The notes under the pieces were generated by a model. It worked only from the letters and a program-made list of their open reading frames with translations. It did no database searches and was not told the DNA's origin. From Gymnothorax reevesii (taxonomy: Eukaryota; Chordata; Actinopteri; Anguilliformes; Muraenidae), in assembly GCA_029721435.1 (NCBI GenBank), contig CM056592.1, forward strand, positions 36,715,611-36,779,610: a stretch of DNA of 64,000 nucleotides, in the 5' to 3' direction. The translations under genes were made by a program, and so were the position numbers. Shown piece by piece: positions 1 through 11,412 of the stretch. Positions within the stretch are counted from its first letter, which is position 1. Every line of letters begins with the position of its first letter.

Positions 1-1289
1 TGCTTAGAGGTAGGGGAAGAGTTAGGATGCCTTCTGGGGCTCAAAGAAGGGCCAGAGTTAGGGTGACAGATGAAATAAGAGCACCATCATCGACCAAGTC
101 ATCAACCATGGGTTATCATATAGAGGGGCTGGAGAACGTGTGCAGCCAAATCTCAGCTGGAACACAGTGGCGTCCATTGTCCGGATTTTTCGAGCAACCA
201 TCAGGTAGAATATTGTATTAGGGCTTAACTGCATTCTTATGGCCCCTAATATGTAACTTTGTTCCTCTAAAGGTTCAACATCACTGTCCTTCAGGGAGCA
301 GGGAGAGCTCCTAAATGAAGAACAGGAGCTGGCCATTGTCAACACGATGATTGCTGACAATGAAATAAAACTGAAAGAAATTCAGGCCAATATTTCAGTA
401 GAGAACCTTGTCTTTGCAAACATTAAAGCAATCAGCCTTACATCTATTTCTCGGACTCTGGCTAAACACAGAGTCCAAATGAAACAACTTTATAAAGTCC
501 TTTTGAAAGGAACAGTGAGCGCGTCAAGGAACTCCGTCACCAATATGTCCAGGTACAGTAAGGTTCTACTATATATCTATATATGTATGTATCGAAAGTT
601 AATCATTTAGACGCATTTTATTTGATTGTTTACAGAGAGTCATGGAGTTGGAGGCCAATCAAGTCCCACATGACTGATCTACATTGATGAGACTGGCTTC
701 AACTTGGCCAAAAACTGTTGGAGAGGCAGAAACATAATTGGTAAAAGAGCCACAGGTGCTGTGCCAGGCCAGAGAGGAGCCAACATCACCATGTGTGCAG
801 CATCTCCAACAATGGTGTGCTCCTGCATAAATGTCAAACTGGCCCCTACAACAGCGACCGCCTTCTCCTGTTTTTAGAAGAGCTGTGTGATAGACTGGTG
901 CCTGAGGGAATAGGGGGACAGGGTGAGTTTGGGGGTAACTTGCCAACATATGTGGTCACCTGGGACAACGTGGCATCCCAGCATGCACGTGCAGTCACAG
1001 CTGGGTTTAACGCCCATCCCAGGATGATGTCCCTTTTCCTTGCCCCTTATCCCCTTTCCTCAACCCTACTGAGGAGTGTTTTTCAGCCTGGAGGTGGAAG
1101 GTATTGCATCATCATCCACATGACCAAATGTCCCTCCTGAATGCAATGGGTGCTGCATGCCAGGACATCACAGCTGAACACTGCCAGGGATGGATAAGGC
1201 CTGCGAAAATATTTTTCCCAAGAGGCCTGGCCAGAGAAGATATCAGGTGTGATGTTCACGAAAATATGTGGCCCAATGCTGAAGCCTGA
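1..1289 (+). pseudogene. IS630-like (DDE_3-type) transposase pseudogene with introns
   Basis: Decayed copy of a teleost IS630-like transposase, entering from the left edge. Recognisable blocks in order are an N-terminal helix-turn-helix region (about 75-205), a block with SLTSISRTLAKHRVQMKQLY (about 270-553), then the catalytic core from about 635 with IDETGFNLAK (first Asp), TWDN (second Asp) and FLNPTEE (Glu), and a C-terminus ARED/CDV/ENMWPN ending at a TGA at 1287-1289. Intron-like gaps with GT..AG borders lie near 205-270 and at 554-634. Frameshifts occur near 85, 500, 675, 820 and 1055, and a TGA follows HD at 672. It cannot encode a working enzyme. The same family recurs at the right window edge on the other strand. 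Family recognition is by remembered motifs, not a search. Confidence 0.8.
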
Positions 1290-1954
1290 GCAGATGAGCT
1301 TTTTATTATTATTTTTTTCCAGTAATGTCTTCTGCTCCTTTTTCTTTTTGTATATTGGACAATAGTGACTGACAGCTAAATGCTGATTTTTCCCCTTTAC
1401 TGTCAGTAATTTTCATTTGCAAATAAAGTGTTTACTGCAAAAATCCTGTCATTTACTGTATTCTTCTTTCATAAACTTTTTATTCTGCAAAGCTGCTCTG
1501 AAATGGGTCCTTCACTTTCTGTACTGAGTTTTTGCAAAAAACAAACAAAATTCAGACCCAACAAAAGAAAAATGAAGAGAGGTTCAAAAAAACTACAACA
1601 AGAACATCAATTTATGATCATACAATAATCTGTTGATTGTAAAACCGTAGAGCTAACGCATGTAAAGTGATTCAGTTTGTGTTATTGCATCAGTTGTTAA
1701 TGTTTTTATGACATTGTGTTGTGACTGACTAAATGTGTCTGTTAGAAGACAGCATGTGTTTGTGTTTTGATAAATTTGGTGAATTATGTTACAGTATTTT
1801 TTGTATTTTGAAAATGTAATTAGTTTGCACTGCGCGATTCTGAGTATGGAATTAACTATTTTGGTAATTGTGTGTTTTAGGTGTGACAGTTTTGAAAAAG
1901 TGTTTAAAGTGTTAAAACGGGTCATCGGGATTGTAAAAAACTGTAAAACAACAA
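1290..1954 (+). other. 3' flank of the IS630-like element, AT-rich, no gene
   Basis: Non-coding AT-rich stretch after the transposase stop. An AATAAA signal lies at 1422-1427. The remainder looks like the 3' non-coding part of the same element, running up to the point near 1955 where homology to the lipocalin locus begins. I see no terminal inverted repeat that fixes the element boundary. Confidence 0.4.
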
Positions 1955-2569
1955 ATAAATTGAAATGCTTTGCAAGTAGTTTTCCGATCTTGGTTGATTA
2001 AAAGTGTGAAAGTTGTTGTTTTCCTGGAGTACAGACCGGGGGTAACACTATATACTTCAGCTTTGTTTAAAATTCAAAATTCATCAAAGACGGTAAATCT
2101 ATTCAAAATTATTTGCTTGACTGTTTCTACACTGCAATTACAAAAAAAAGGTTTTTCTGCAGGCATTGAAGAAATGCTGTGGATTGGTGCACTGGTTATT
2201 GCTGCTGCAAACACTTTGTGGAAATTACAGACAGATTGAATGGAGTCAAGTGCTGTATTATTACTTACTGGTAAAATGGATGGTGTTGTGAGACAGGGTA
2301 AGGTTAAACGTTAGATATTCACATTTTCCACTTCTGAAATAAGATAGAAACAGTGTTCAATAGCAGAACTCTGAATACAGTAATAAAAAACAATACATTG
2401 CAAAAGCTGTGCACTAAATCTGAGACTATGATCCCTAAGTACTAGGCTCTGATTTCCATCATTCTCATGCTTCACTTTTCTGTACCACTGATCTGTGCAT
2501 AACCAGATCAAAAAACCCTTCACCAAATAACAAACTCGGGCTTTAGGAACCCCAAATACAAAATTTTTT

Positions 2570-3060
2570 CAGTTCAGTCAGGACAACTCACGTTTCAATG
2601 AAATAGAACAATTTATTCATGGATATGAGCATTACATTGTATTTTGGCGGCAGTTCTGCTCTGGAGGAATAATCTACTTAGGCACAGCAAACATACAAAC
2701 ATAGTCAGGAACAGAAATCAAAATCCCCCTGATGTGAGCAGAACCAAACAGGTGGAGGCTGGGGTGGAGGCGGCAAGCAAAAACCAAACAGCATGTTGCA
2801 TAGCATGAAGCGTCATTGCGAACAGCAGCGGAAGCAAGTGAGCTTGACGTCTTTCAAATAGACCGCTGTATGACCTCGTGATGTGTATCCTCCAATTGTT
2901 CGCCTGCTGGTGCTGACGTGCTGGTAGCTTACCAGGCTGCTGTCAGCTGACGTAGCTCTTCTCGAGTTGCCTGCCTGAACTAGTTACACTCATTTTCACA
3001 AATTTGAGAAGAGAATGAGGGGAATCAATGCAGGAACAGAAATTAACATAGGCATATACA
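2570..3060. other. insertion in intron 2 of lipocalin copy A, unidentified
   Basis: This stretch has no counterpart in intron 2 of copy B, while sequence on both sides aligns. No long reading frame or clear inverted termini are visible. It is probably an old mobile element fragment; the family is not recognised. Confidence 0.35.
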
Positions 3061-3509
3061 GGCACAGAGATTCATATTCACAATAAAAATGTGAGCTTAT
3101 GCTATTTACATCATGTTCTTCTCACGGAAGAGGACAGTGTCTTTGTCATGAGTAGCCACAACTTCCACCCAAGAGCTGTTCGCAGATTTAAGTAATGTGG
3201 CAAGAACAGGGTTATCCTTGCCGGATTCATTTTCCTAATACCTGAAAATGTCAAAAAAGTTAAGATATGAGCCATATTTTGTGAAAAAAGATCTCAGTAT
3301 GATTCTCTACAAACTTACTTCCCTGACATTATAGCGATGATCCTTTTATGAAACGGTATGATTTATTTTTCGTAAAGACCAAAATAAACTTCAATATGGA
3401 AAGGAATCTTCATAAATTTTGAATTATTGATAGTACATTAATGACTATCTAAATTATTTTTACCTAAACACTCTAGCATAACATTATTAACTGAGCTGTG
3501 GGGTACAAA

Positions 3510-4200
3510 CACTGATGAGCCAAAACATTATGACTGATCCACTTAGTCTTTGGAACTGGACTTTGGAGCAAGAGGGTCACCTTGTCCATTGAGTCCTGAC
3601 TTATGTTACATCATATCTATCAGCGGGGTATTTGTGCAGTGTTTACCTGCAGAACAGCTGGCACCGGGATGCACTATGAGACAGCGATAAGTTGGTGTAG
3701 AGTGTTTTTTACAGTCTGAGAAACCTTCTGAATGAAAATCCTGGGTCGGGACATTTATGTGGAAGTCAACTTGAGAGGGCCGTTTTTGCCAACATGAAGG
3801 ACCAACACCATGTGTGTGTATTATGTCGCAAAATTGGTGCATGCCAAGGTCTGTGAACAGATCTGTGACGGTAAGTGAATAGTTGTTTGTTGTAGTTATT
3901 TGTGTTGGATTCAGGACAAATGGGACGTGAACGAGTTTGACAAGGACCAAGTCCTGAGTTGGAACATTGTGGAAGCAACAAGGCTTCTGGGATGCTTCCT
4001 ATCAGCAGTGGTGAGCACCGGCTGGCGAAGGCCCAAGGAAAGATAAACCATGATCCAGCAACAGGGCCTGGGCTGCCCACAGCCCATCGACTCGCATGGG
4101 TGATCAAGGCTGTCCCGTCTGGTCCAAACTGACAGAAGGGCTACTGTGGCACAAGTCAAGAAAATTTTAGTGATAGTAGAGGGAGGAATGTGTCACGACA
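3510..4200 (+). mobile_element. degenerate, rearranged Tc1-like element in intron 1 of copy A
   Basis: Begins with the Tc1-like terminal sequence CACTGATGAGCCAAAACATT. Transposase-derived pieces follow out of order: a C-terminal-side piece (near 3660-3780) and then an N-terminal-side piece near 3930-4190 (AACGAGTTTGACAAGG; RRATVAQV-like coding near 4130). No reading frame survives. The same fossil, in the same orientation relative to the gene, lies in intron 1 of copies B and C, so the insertion predates the gene duplications. Confidence 0.7.
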
Positions 4201-4345
4201 CAGTGCATCATACCCAGCTGTGAATGGGGTTTTGTTACCGCAGATCTGTCAAAGAACCTTTAATGCAGCATACACCTTTGCATATTGCCTAGCTTTAAAG
4301 TTACCGCTGGTCATGATATCAGCAAAAACTAGTGAACAAGAGCCA

Positions 4346-4556
4346 TCTGGCAATGGCAGATCCCCCCGGCTGTAGGTCGTGTACCAACCTTTAAAAGGCA
4401 CATCAACACATCATGATGGACATGTGTGTCAAGTTTGGTAAAGCTAGTACAAATAGTTTCCGAGATATGGCCCGGACAAACTCATGTTTACAGACGGATG
4501 GACAGAGCGATAGCTATATCCCCCCGCATTATATGCTGGGGGGATAAGAAGTCAGG
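4346..4556. repeat. dispersed repeat fragment inserted in intron 1 of copy A
   Basis: Interrupts sequence aligning to copy B intron 1. Contains the run GATATGGCCCGGACAAACTC, an ACAGACGGATGGACAG block and a GC-rich hairpin-like end (CCCCCCGCAT..ATGCTGGGGGG) near 4519-4545. A similar GGGGGATATAG / TCCGTCCGTACGG repeat lies at 36110-36240. It looks like a common fish dispersed element whose family I cannot name. Confidence 0.4.
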
Positions 4557-4737
4557 AACTGTTTACCTTACTGAAATCTTCCAGAACCAGGGGCTGTACA
4601 ATCTCCTCACAAGGTAAGGGCTCTGCATTGCTTACAGAGAGTAGGCTGAGGACCGCAGTAATACACAGGACATATATGGTGACTGAGAGGTGGATGTTTA
4701 TGAGGACCAGTGCCGCAGTCCATGGGGGGACACTGTT

Positions 4738-4801
4738 CTTATACCGGAGTTCGACTGGCATTTTTCCCAGCATTGCCCAAGATGCTAACAGAGTTATGTA
4801 A
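4738..4801 (-). promoter_or_regulatory. promoter remnant of lipocalin copy A
   Basis: On the minus strand a TATAAG box (4743-4738) lies about 60 bp before the lost start codon. A TTACATAA element (4801-4794) sits where copies B and C have the perfect palindrome TTACGTAA, so the palindrome is broken in this pseudogene. Confidence 0.5.
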
Positions 4802-5430
4802 CTTAAGATTGCACCCTTGTATTACTCTCATGGACAGGGTTTTAAAGTAAATAATACAGTAAATTATTCTAAATCCAAAATTCAAAGAATACTAGCTTCA
4901 AAACAACTATTTGATCAATACAGCCTGATATTTCTTCTTGACATTATTCTCTTTTTGTGGTTTTATTTCGGCTGATGACCTGGTGCAGAACACTGTACAT
5001 GTTTGAGTTTAAAGATCAAAGTACAGACTTTTGCGTAATGTCTCCCTAAAATCTGGGCTTTCAGTGGCTGGGTTTTCAGTAATTACATTCCAGTTCCCCA
5101 AAGAATCTGTTTGCATTGATGAAAAGGAAGGCATGACATCAAATTCCATGGCCGAGATCAGTTTTTTTGTTTTTTGTGGTTTCAAATTCTAAATTGCCAA
5201 ACAGTTTAACTATATGAAACCCTTAGACCCTTAAATGAGCCCATCAAATACGAATCATCGTTAGCTTCATCGATTGGAGATCACAAGTGTTCTCTCAACA
5301 ACCACACTGATAACTAATGTGAATACCTGAATCACCAGAGAATTTCATGGCCACAACCTATTGAGTTGAAGATATAAGGTTTTGAGATGTTTGAGATGTA
5401 ATATTACGTTTCATAAGAAACTGCATAGTG
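4802..5430 (-). repeat. duplicated upstream flank of the lipocalin genes
   Basis: Inverted copy of sequence also found upstream of copy B (20708-21358) and copy C (56784-57453). It shows that the duplication unit included at least 0.6 kb of 5' flank. No reading frame. Confidence 0.65.
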
Positions 5431-6146
5431 TGAGAAATGAGGCGCCAGTAACTATGGATACCATTGTAGAGTCCCGCATGTCGCTGGAAGTAAGCGACTC
5501 CATAGCCTACAGTCCTTTAGATTTCTGATGCAGCATATTGATAGCATTACAGCTGATTCTGAAGTAGCAGTGCATAAACGTTTCATTGTTTCATTTCATA
5601 TTATATTCGTAAACATATATAGTTATGTTCCATGGAACAACTGTTAATGAAGAACTAACCTACCGAGTCTTAGAATAAACAAAATCTAAATGGGCTTCAG
5701 TACCATAGCTCTCAGCACTCTGCTTCATTTTGCAATAGTTAAGAGGAGGGCAAGCTCAGTAAAATTACCCCCCGCGTGAACAAGACTTATGTCAACAGGC
5801 TAAAGTAGCAGTTTCGTTTTAGTGAATAATAAAGGTAAAAGTAATGTCAGCCTTGACAAGTGATTATTTAAGTCACACCTAAGGTTACCCCACTGACTTC
5901 ATGTAGTTTGCAAGCCAAACCTAGCCTGTCCAGTCACTTACAGCTAGAGAGAGCTAAGTATGCAGTAACCAATCATAATAAGAACGGAGGAGCGTGTCCT
6001 AGACTGCTGCTACTGAATTTTTTGAGGGCATATTGTGATGGCTGGCGAATGATAACCTAACCGATTTCTGTGGATGATACCGTTAATAATTGAGTAATGT
6101 CATTCTTGTCAGGCGATTATTTACTCAGCTGACCGCAAGTTACATT
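5431..6146. other. no gene or recognised element
   Basis: Non-coding; I see no conserved motif, inverted repeat or long reading frame. Confidence 0.4.
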
Positions 6147-6533
6147 AAGGGCCGGTTCATACTTTACGCAAGGCAAGGGAGCGCGAACGCAAGGCAACGC
6201 ATCGAGCAATGCAAGGTAGCCATCTTGCGTCCTTGCGTAGCAAAGTGTGTCATCCAAATTTTTGTAACGCGATGCATCAACGCGTGTATTTCCATGAGAT
6301 TCCAATAGAGAGATAAAGCAAATAAAGCATCATAAGCTGTGTCAACATACTAAAAAGAAAAATGGAGGAGAAGGAAAAGACTTTGCTGCCCCCTACTGCA
6401 TGAGCAGAGTACTGCTTTTTAACAAGGCACAGCGCAGCAAGGAACGCGCGTTCAGGCTTCTCTGTGAACGGAATGGAACAGACCTGTGCTCTCGTTCACT
6501 CGCGTACCTTGTGTAGAGTATGAACCCGCCCTT
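6147..6533. mobile_element. 387-bp MITE with 27-bp terminal inverted repeats
   Basis: The ends are inverted matches: AAGGGCCGGTTCATACTTTA on the left and AAGGGCGGGTTCATACTCTA reading inward from the right, both continuing to a CAAGG. The interior is CpG-rich (GCGCG, ACGCAAGGCAACGCATCG) and non-coding. A clean target duplication is not evident, so the superfamily is left open. Confidence 0.65.
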
Positions 6534-7828
6534 GCGTTAGCAGCTGGATAGCTAGCCTGAACAGCTTACATAGCAAGCTCGTTAAATACTCACCTTTCTT
6601 TGAAAAGAATTTTATAGTGTTCTGGACCCCTGCTTTGCTCTTCCTGTCCTCTCTCTATTCTTTTCTGGCGTTCAGATTTGTGTTTGTGTGTTTGTTCGTT
6701 TTTTTGGACATCATATACGCAAAGGGCAGTGCTCCCAGTTTGCTGCCTTAGTTCGCGACCTCGCCAGCAAAAACGCACAGAAAATTTTCCAATACAAGCA
6801 CTAAGCATAGATTGAACCATTTTTTTTTAAAGGGGGTTACTGAAATGTATTTCATCAATATTGCATGCCTTAATGGCTTTGTTTAAACTCTGATGCATTA
6901 GAATTAATATTAGGTAGCCCCGATGGACTGAGAGCCCTTAGACTTGTCATCACAAACCCCTCCCCCCCTCCGCTTCACGTCGGGTGGTTATTTGCCTCCG
7001 CGTCCTGCATTAAAACCGTGGAATGCACACCTTCTCGTTAATTATCCCTTACCTATACGACGGCGCTGAATTATGCGCCTGAAGAATCATCTTTGGCTGA
7101 CGCATGCAGCAAGTATGGTAGCTGATATCCGCTATGTTTCCCCCTCTGGAAGCAACCGGTTAACTCTGACTGAACAGGACAGTAATCGAGGGAGAAAACA
7201 AAATGCTCAACGAAAACGAAGCTGATTTTATCTGCAATTCAGTTTAGTTTTAGTTAGCAGTTTTGTTTTGTTCATTGTAGTTTTTATTTAGTTTTCTTTT
7301 TTTTTTAAATTGACATTTTTATTTCAGACAACTAAATTATTTTTTCACAGCTAGTTTTAGTCCTAGTCTTCGTTAACTATAATAACTTTGATATGCAGCG
7401 CTGTAAATTGTAAAGTAGCCCTTTAGAACAAAATAAGTGCACCCACTGGTGATTAAGCGCTGATCTAACAAAACAGTAAGTTTCTTCGCCAACCAGCCCT
7501 CACTCCAATATAACAAGAAAATCTAATTCTTTTTGTTTACGCAGACACTGATCTGAAACATTGAAAAAACGGCTGTTTATGGGAGCCGAGGTATTTATTT
7601 TTACCAGAAGGACTTGTTTCAGTGTTTTCTGACAAGAGGGGGAATTTTATCAATTAACCAAAGGAGTTTTGGAAGTGACCTAATTATGCATATCTGATCA
7701 CACACCAGTGCAGGAAATCGAAAGAACACACTTGAGTGGAAATTTAGCTGCAAATTGGAATGGTGCCCAAATTCAAACACAGTTCCCATGGAAACCAGAA
7801 CAGATACAACCATTGTAAATGATGGTGG
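6534..7828. other. no gene; contains one dispersed repeat piece
   Basis: Mostly AT-rich non-coding sequence with poly-T runs. The only recognised part is 6985-7060, described separately. Confidence 0.4.
6985..7060 (+). repeat. fragment of the hairpin repeat seen at 26195-26270
   Basis: Carries GTTATTTGCCTCCGCGTC followed by GCATTAAAACCGTGGAATGC and TTAATTATCCCTTAC, nearly identical to the right half of the larger inverted-repeat element in intron 4 of lipocalin copy B. Confidence 0.6.
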
Positions 7829-7836
7829 TGCTAGAG

Positions 7837-8144
7837 CAGAGGTGGGCAGCGAGGGCCGTATCTGTCCCTGGTTTTCACCAAAAACGTCTGGTCTTTAATT
7901 AGTTGATTGTCTCAATTAGCCAAACCATTTATGAAATCTGACGTCTCATGCGCATTTCTTTAAATTATCATGAAACTACAAAGACTAGTCTTGTCTCCCT
8001 TCATAAAACATTTTCCTTTGATCGAATCATTGCGAAAATCTATATTTGTGCATGCAATCAATTAACTCAATTAGTCAGGGTAATTGATAGGAATAAAAAC
8101 CTGCATACACACCGGCCCTCTAGGACCATGATTGCCCACCCCTG
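7837..8144. mobile_element. hAT-type MITE, 308 bp
   Basis: Inverted termini CAGAGGTGGGCA...GAGGGCCG and CGGCCCTC...TGCCCACCCCTG (hAT-like CAGGGGTGGGCA ends). The flanking 8-mers TGCTAGAG (7829-7836) and AGCTAGAG (8145-8152) match at seven of eight positions, as expected for an 8-bp hAT target duplication. Non-coding interior. Confidence 0.75.
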
Positions 8145-8227
8145 AGCTAGAGGAAGCCTCATTTCAAATCCATCTAAACCCCAGACCTGTATCAGTAATA
8201 GGACCAGAGATATCAGGGTTTTTCTGC

Positions 8228-8420
8228 AGCATGTTTTGAAAAGCGACCCCTACAGGCCATTTCTTCAGAGGTCCATAAAACCAATACCAGAGGCCAGTTG
8301 GCAAAAAAATCTGAGATATCCATTAGTTAGGCCAAATGAACAAAAAGACAAAGTTAAAGTAAAATCCAAGACCATGATGGGCCCAGGTGTGTTTCCACTT
8401 GGCATGGAATGACCCTAATA
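8228..8420 (+). repeat. local repeat copy 1
   Basis: Starts TGTTTTGAAAAGCGACCCCT and runs to TTCCACTTGGCATGGAATGA. It is matched by 9041-9445, where the second copy is interrupted by a MITE. Non-coding, family unknown. Confidence 0.6.
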
Positions 8421-9040
8421 AGGTCACCACAATCACAAAGAGCTCAAATAAAGTAGCCCACCATATTGTGTTGTTTAAGTAGGTTTCTTTATTTCTAGCA
8501 CATAATAGTACACTGCCATGTACATTTCCATGCAAAGAATAATAGTGATTTTTACAACTTTTTAGGCCAGCGTTTGGGTGGGAAACAGGCCTATATACTG
8601 GATTTTTGGGCCACAGCAGTGTAATTCAGGTCATTAGACACTGCTCAGGTGCAAAGTGGTGTCAGTGCAACTTTTCCCCGGGTGCACGCCAGGCCCTTAA
8701 ACTTGGGCTCTTTTCAGCTGTAACCAACTTTGAAAGGGTTAATCTGAACAACTACAAAGTTTCCTTTTGATTTTTTTTGATAGAAGTGGCAAGAATCTAC
8801 CTGAAATAAAAGGTTCCTGGCATCAGTTGATCACCCCCTCCAGCTATTAGTGAGTAATTAGGATTGAAAAAGTGGAAAATATGTTTGTAAACCCCAACTT
8901 TGACCTAAATTTCCATGGCTTTCACTATTGATACAAGCAACCTTTAAGACTGTCAGCCTAGAGCAAGGTTCATCTCAAGGATCAAGCTACCTTCCAGATT
9001 TGTATCTGTCTTAGAATCAAAGATAGAAATCTTTTTAAAA

Positions 9041-9445
9041 AGCATGTTTTGAAAAGCGCCCCCTACAGGCCATTTTTCAGAGGCCCTTAAAATGTATACT
9101 GATGGGCTCTCTGAGAAAAAATTGGAGATACCCATCATTTGAGTTCAAATGAACAAATATACAAAGTTAGAGAAAAATTTGGGACCATGATGGCCCCAGA
9201 TGTACCTTAAGCCAGGGGTCCCCAATCTTTCCCAGTAAGGGCCGGTGTGGGTGCAGGCTTTCTTTGCAACCAACCAGCTATGCACCTGATGCTACTAATC
9301 AAGCTTATTAGTAAGGAGTTCTGGAGTTGATTAGTAGCATCAGGAGTGTAAATGCTTGGTTGCAATGAAAGCCTGCACCCACACCGGCCCTTTCTGGGAA
9401 AAATTGAGGACCCCTGCCTTAAGCATTTCCACTTGGCATGGAATG
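9041..9445 (+). repeat. local repeat copy 2, interrupted by a MITE
   Basis: Diverged direct repeat of 8228-8420, about 0.8 kb downstream. Sequence on both sides of the MITE at 9213-9416 aligns to the uninterrupted copy, which therefore approximates the empty site. Confidence 0.6.
9213..9416. mobile_element. fold-back hAT MITE, 204 bp, perfect 8-bp target duplication
   Basis: Begins CAGGGGTCC and ends GGACCCCTG. The arms carry long inverted repeats (AAGGGCCGGTGTGGGTGCAG against CTGCACCCACACCGGCCCTT). The flanks are an exact 8-bp duplication CCTTAAGC at 9205-9212 and 9417-9424. Non-autonomous; mobilised in trans by a hAT transposase if at all. Confidence 0.9.
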
Positions 9446-10162
9446 ACCCTTTGGTCAAATTTTACTCACTAAATGATGAAATGAGTGGCAAAAAAAGTTT
9501 AAATTTGTGACCTGAGGAGGATGTAAGGGGCAGAGTTTGGTTGCTTGCTGAAAGGATATTTAAAATGGCTAAATGATGGAATAGGATTAGGTAACATAAT
9601 ATTCATGGATCATAAAGCAAGTGGAAACAGTCAGGGAATGTTTCTTAAACATACTAACATGGTTGGTAAATTTGCCAGTTACAAGAATGGCTAATGTTTG
9701 GCTGATGAATTGTAATCTCCTCAGTTGATGTTCCATTTTAGTATCAAGCCATTAGTTTTGTCATTCATCTTTATTAATTTTAATTCACCACAATTATTAG
9801 TTTATTTACCTCATACACCACGCTCAGGTATGTTGTCTGCACTGGGTTGCAGCGGTTGTGTATGTTAAAATGTAATTTCTACTTAGGATGGAGTTACTTT
9901 TGCACCAGCTGAAATCATTCCAACACCAGTATAAGATACAACTTAAACTCTTAATCATAGCCCTTTGTGGGCATTAAGTCCTCTGTAAAATTATGGTTTC
10001 ATTGGTGCATAGTTTTGAAAGGCAGGATAACTTGGAGGATGAGGCTGTGTCTAATAATATGGGCTATTTTGTATTGAGAACACTTTGCCAATGATCGCTA
10101 TATGTGTCAAATATCTTTGATGACTAATTTATGCTTCCATTTTGCATGAGCTGAGATATTAG
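9446..10162. other. no gene or recognised element
   Basis: AT-rich, non-coding; nothing supported here. Confidence 0.4.
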
Positions 10163-11412
10163 TGTCACAACCCTCCTGTGAATTCTGAGAGGTAGCGATC
10201 TGGAACCAAATGCGAGGACACGGGATTGCAAAAATGAGGAGCTTTATTGAGTAAGGGGGGGTAACAGTACAGAGTCCGCAATCCAAAACTCAAATTCCAA
10301 TGGGACAGCAGAGTTCGTGACCAGGGCACCAATCAAAAAAATCGTAGTCAGCAGAAATAGATCCGGTACACAGGCGAAGGTTTGAGGGAGAAGCAAACTC
10401 ATAAGCCAAAGGGCAGTCCGAATCGTATACAGGGCAGCAATGCACAAAATCGAGGTCGGGCAGAAAAAGGTCAAAAAACACAGATGCAACAGTAATCCAA
10501 AACTCACAAAGGAAAAAAATCGAAAGTCGGGCAATCCAGTCAGAAAGAAAAACACTGCGTAATCAAGGCGAGACACGTAGCACGAGGAGACTGAGGAAAA
10601 CGATCTGGCAAGAAAGTGAACCAAACAGACACCATATATACACATCCGGGGTAAACACATGACCAGGGAGAACAGGTGCAATCAATGGTAACAATGATCA
10701 GGCAGAGACACATGAGGAATAAACTAACTACATGAATTTGGCTGTAGCCAAAACGCAGACAGGGATCACAAGACAAACCTATGAACAGAACAACAGCTCC
10801 GGTCAAGGAGTACTAAAGTGTATAGATTAAAGAAAAGGAAAGCATAAAGTATAAGTGGACATCCACAGAAAACTGCAGCAGAGATAATTAGGGATAGGCA
10901 AGGAGGCGGAGACTAGAACAGGGCGAGTGCTGAGAGATCGTTAGTCAATTAGTAAGTGCAACTATACAAATCCTTGGTGCTCATTAGTAAGTTAGTCTTA
11001 TATACAAGGTTAGTTGTTAGTAATCTCAGAGGAAAATAATAAACTGTTAGTATTGTTAGTAGATAGAAAAGAAGAGAGAAGCCAGTAAACGAGATCGGAA
11101 GGAAGATTGGAAACCAGAATCCAATAAATCACCCGAAGAGTGAAACACAAGACTGAGGCAGATTGCAATGACAAGACATGAGACCAGACGGGGGAGACAA
11201 AGTGCAAAGCAAAATGGAAAACATGAACCGGAATATGATATGGCAAAATGCAAAACATGGAAAAGTAAACTAAGACTAAACATGACAAATTAAGGTAACC
11301 AAATCACAATACATAATACAAAGAATAGTCAGACAATGCAAAGTGTCAGGAAAACAATAAAGCAGATATCAAAACATGGCAAGATCCAGGCAGGCATGGC
11401 AGAATCATAACA
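10163..11412 (-). mobile_element. probable solo LTR or retroelement end, family uncertain
   Basis: Bounded by TGTCACAACC and ATCATAACA, i.e. TG..CA ends about 1.25 kb apart. Read on the minus strand it has a CCATG-rich pyrimidine-biased body and an AATAAAGCTCCTC polyadenylation block near 10230-10250, followed by a short tail, as in an LTR. I see no clear flanking duplication, so the boundaries are approximate. The minus-strand reading frames here are compositional and do not resemble a known protein. Confidence 0.4.

Larger units (their letters stand above)
2269..4677 (-). pseudogene. lipocalin copy A (AGP / toxin-binding-protein-like), exons 1-3, pseudogene
   Basis: Inverted paralogue of the intact gene at 21483-30859. 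Exon 1 is 4677-4567 (111 nt, same length as copy B) and encodes a signal peptide like [17 protein letters not shown] followed by [19 protein letters not shown]. The start codon has become ATA (4677-4675) within an otherwise conserved ACC-ATG context. Exon 2 is 3241-3110 (132 nt versus 143): the GK of the GxW motif is kept, then an 11-base deletion shifts the frame and removes the Trp; the rest (NSSWVEVVATHDKDTVLF) is still recognisable. Exon 3 is 2333-2269 (65 nt, length kept) with divergent but open sequence. Intron homology continues to about 1955, where the IS630-like element takes over; exons 4-6 are not in the window. An unrelated insertion of about 0.5 kb fills 2570-3060. The gene was probably functional before the start and frame were lost. 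Confidence 0.85.

Noticed and set aside
10244..11288. Minus-strand frames of 145, 92 and 88 residues
   Set aside because: Hydrophobic Phe/Cys/Leu-rich translations of pyrimidine-rich LTR-like DNA; overlapping frames, no domain.
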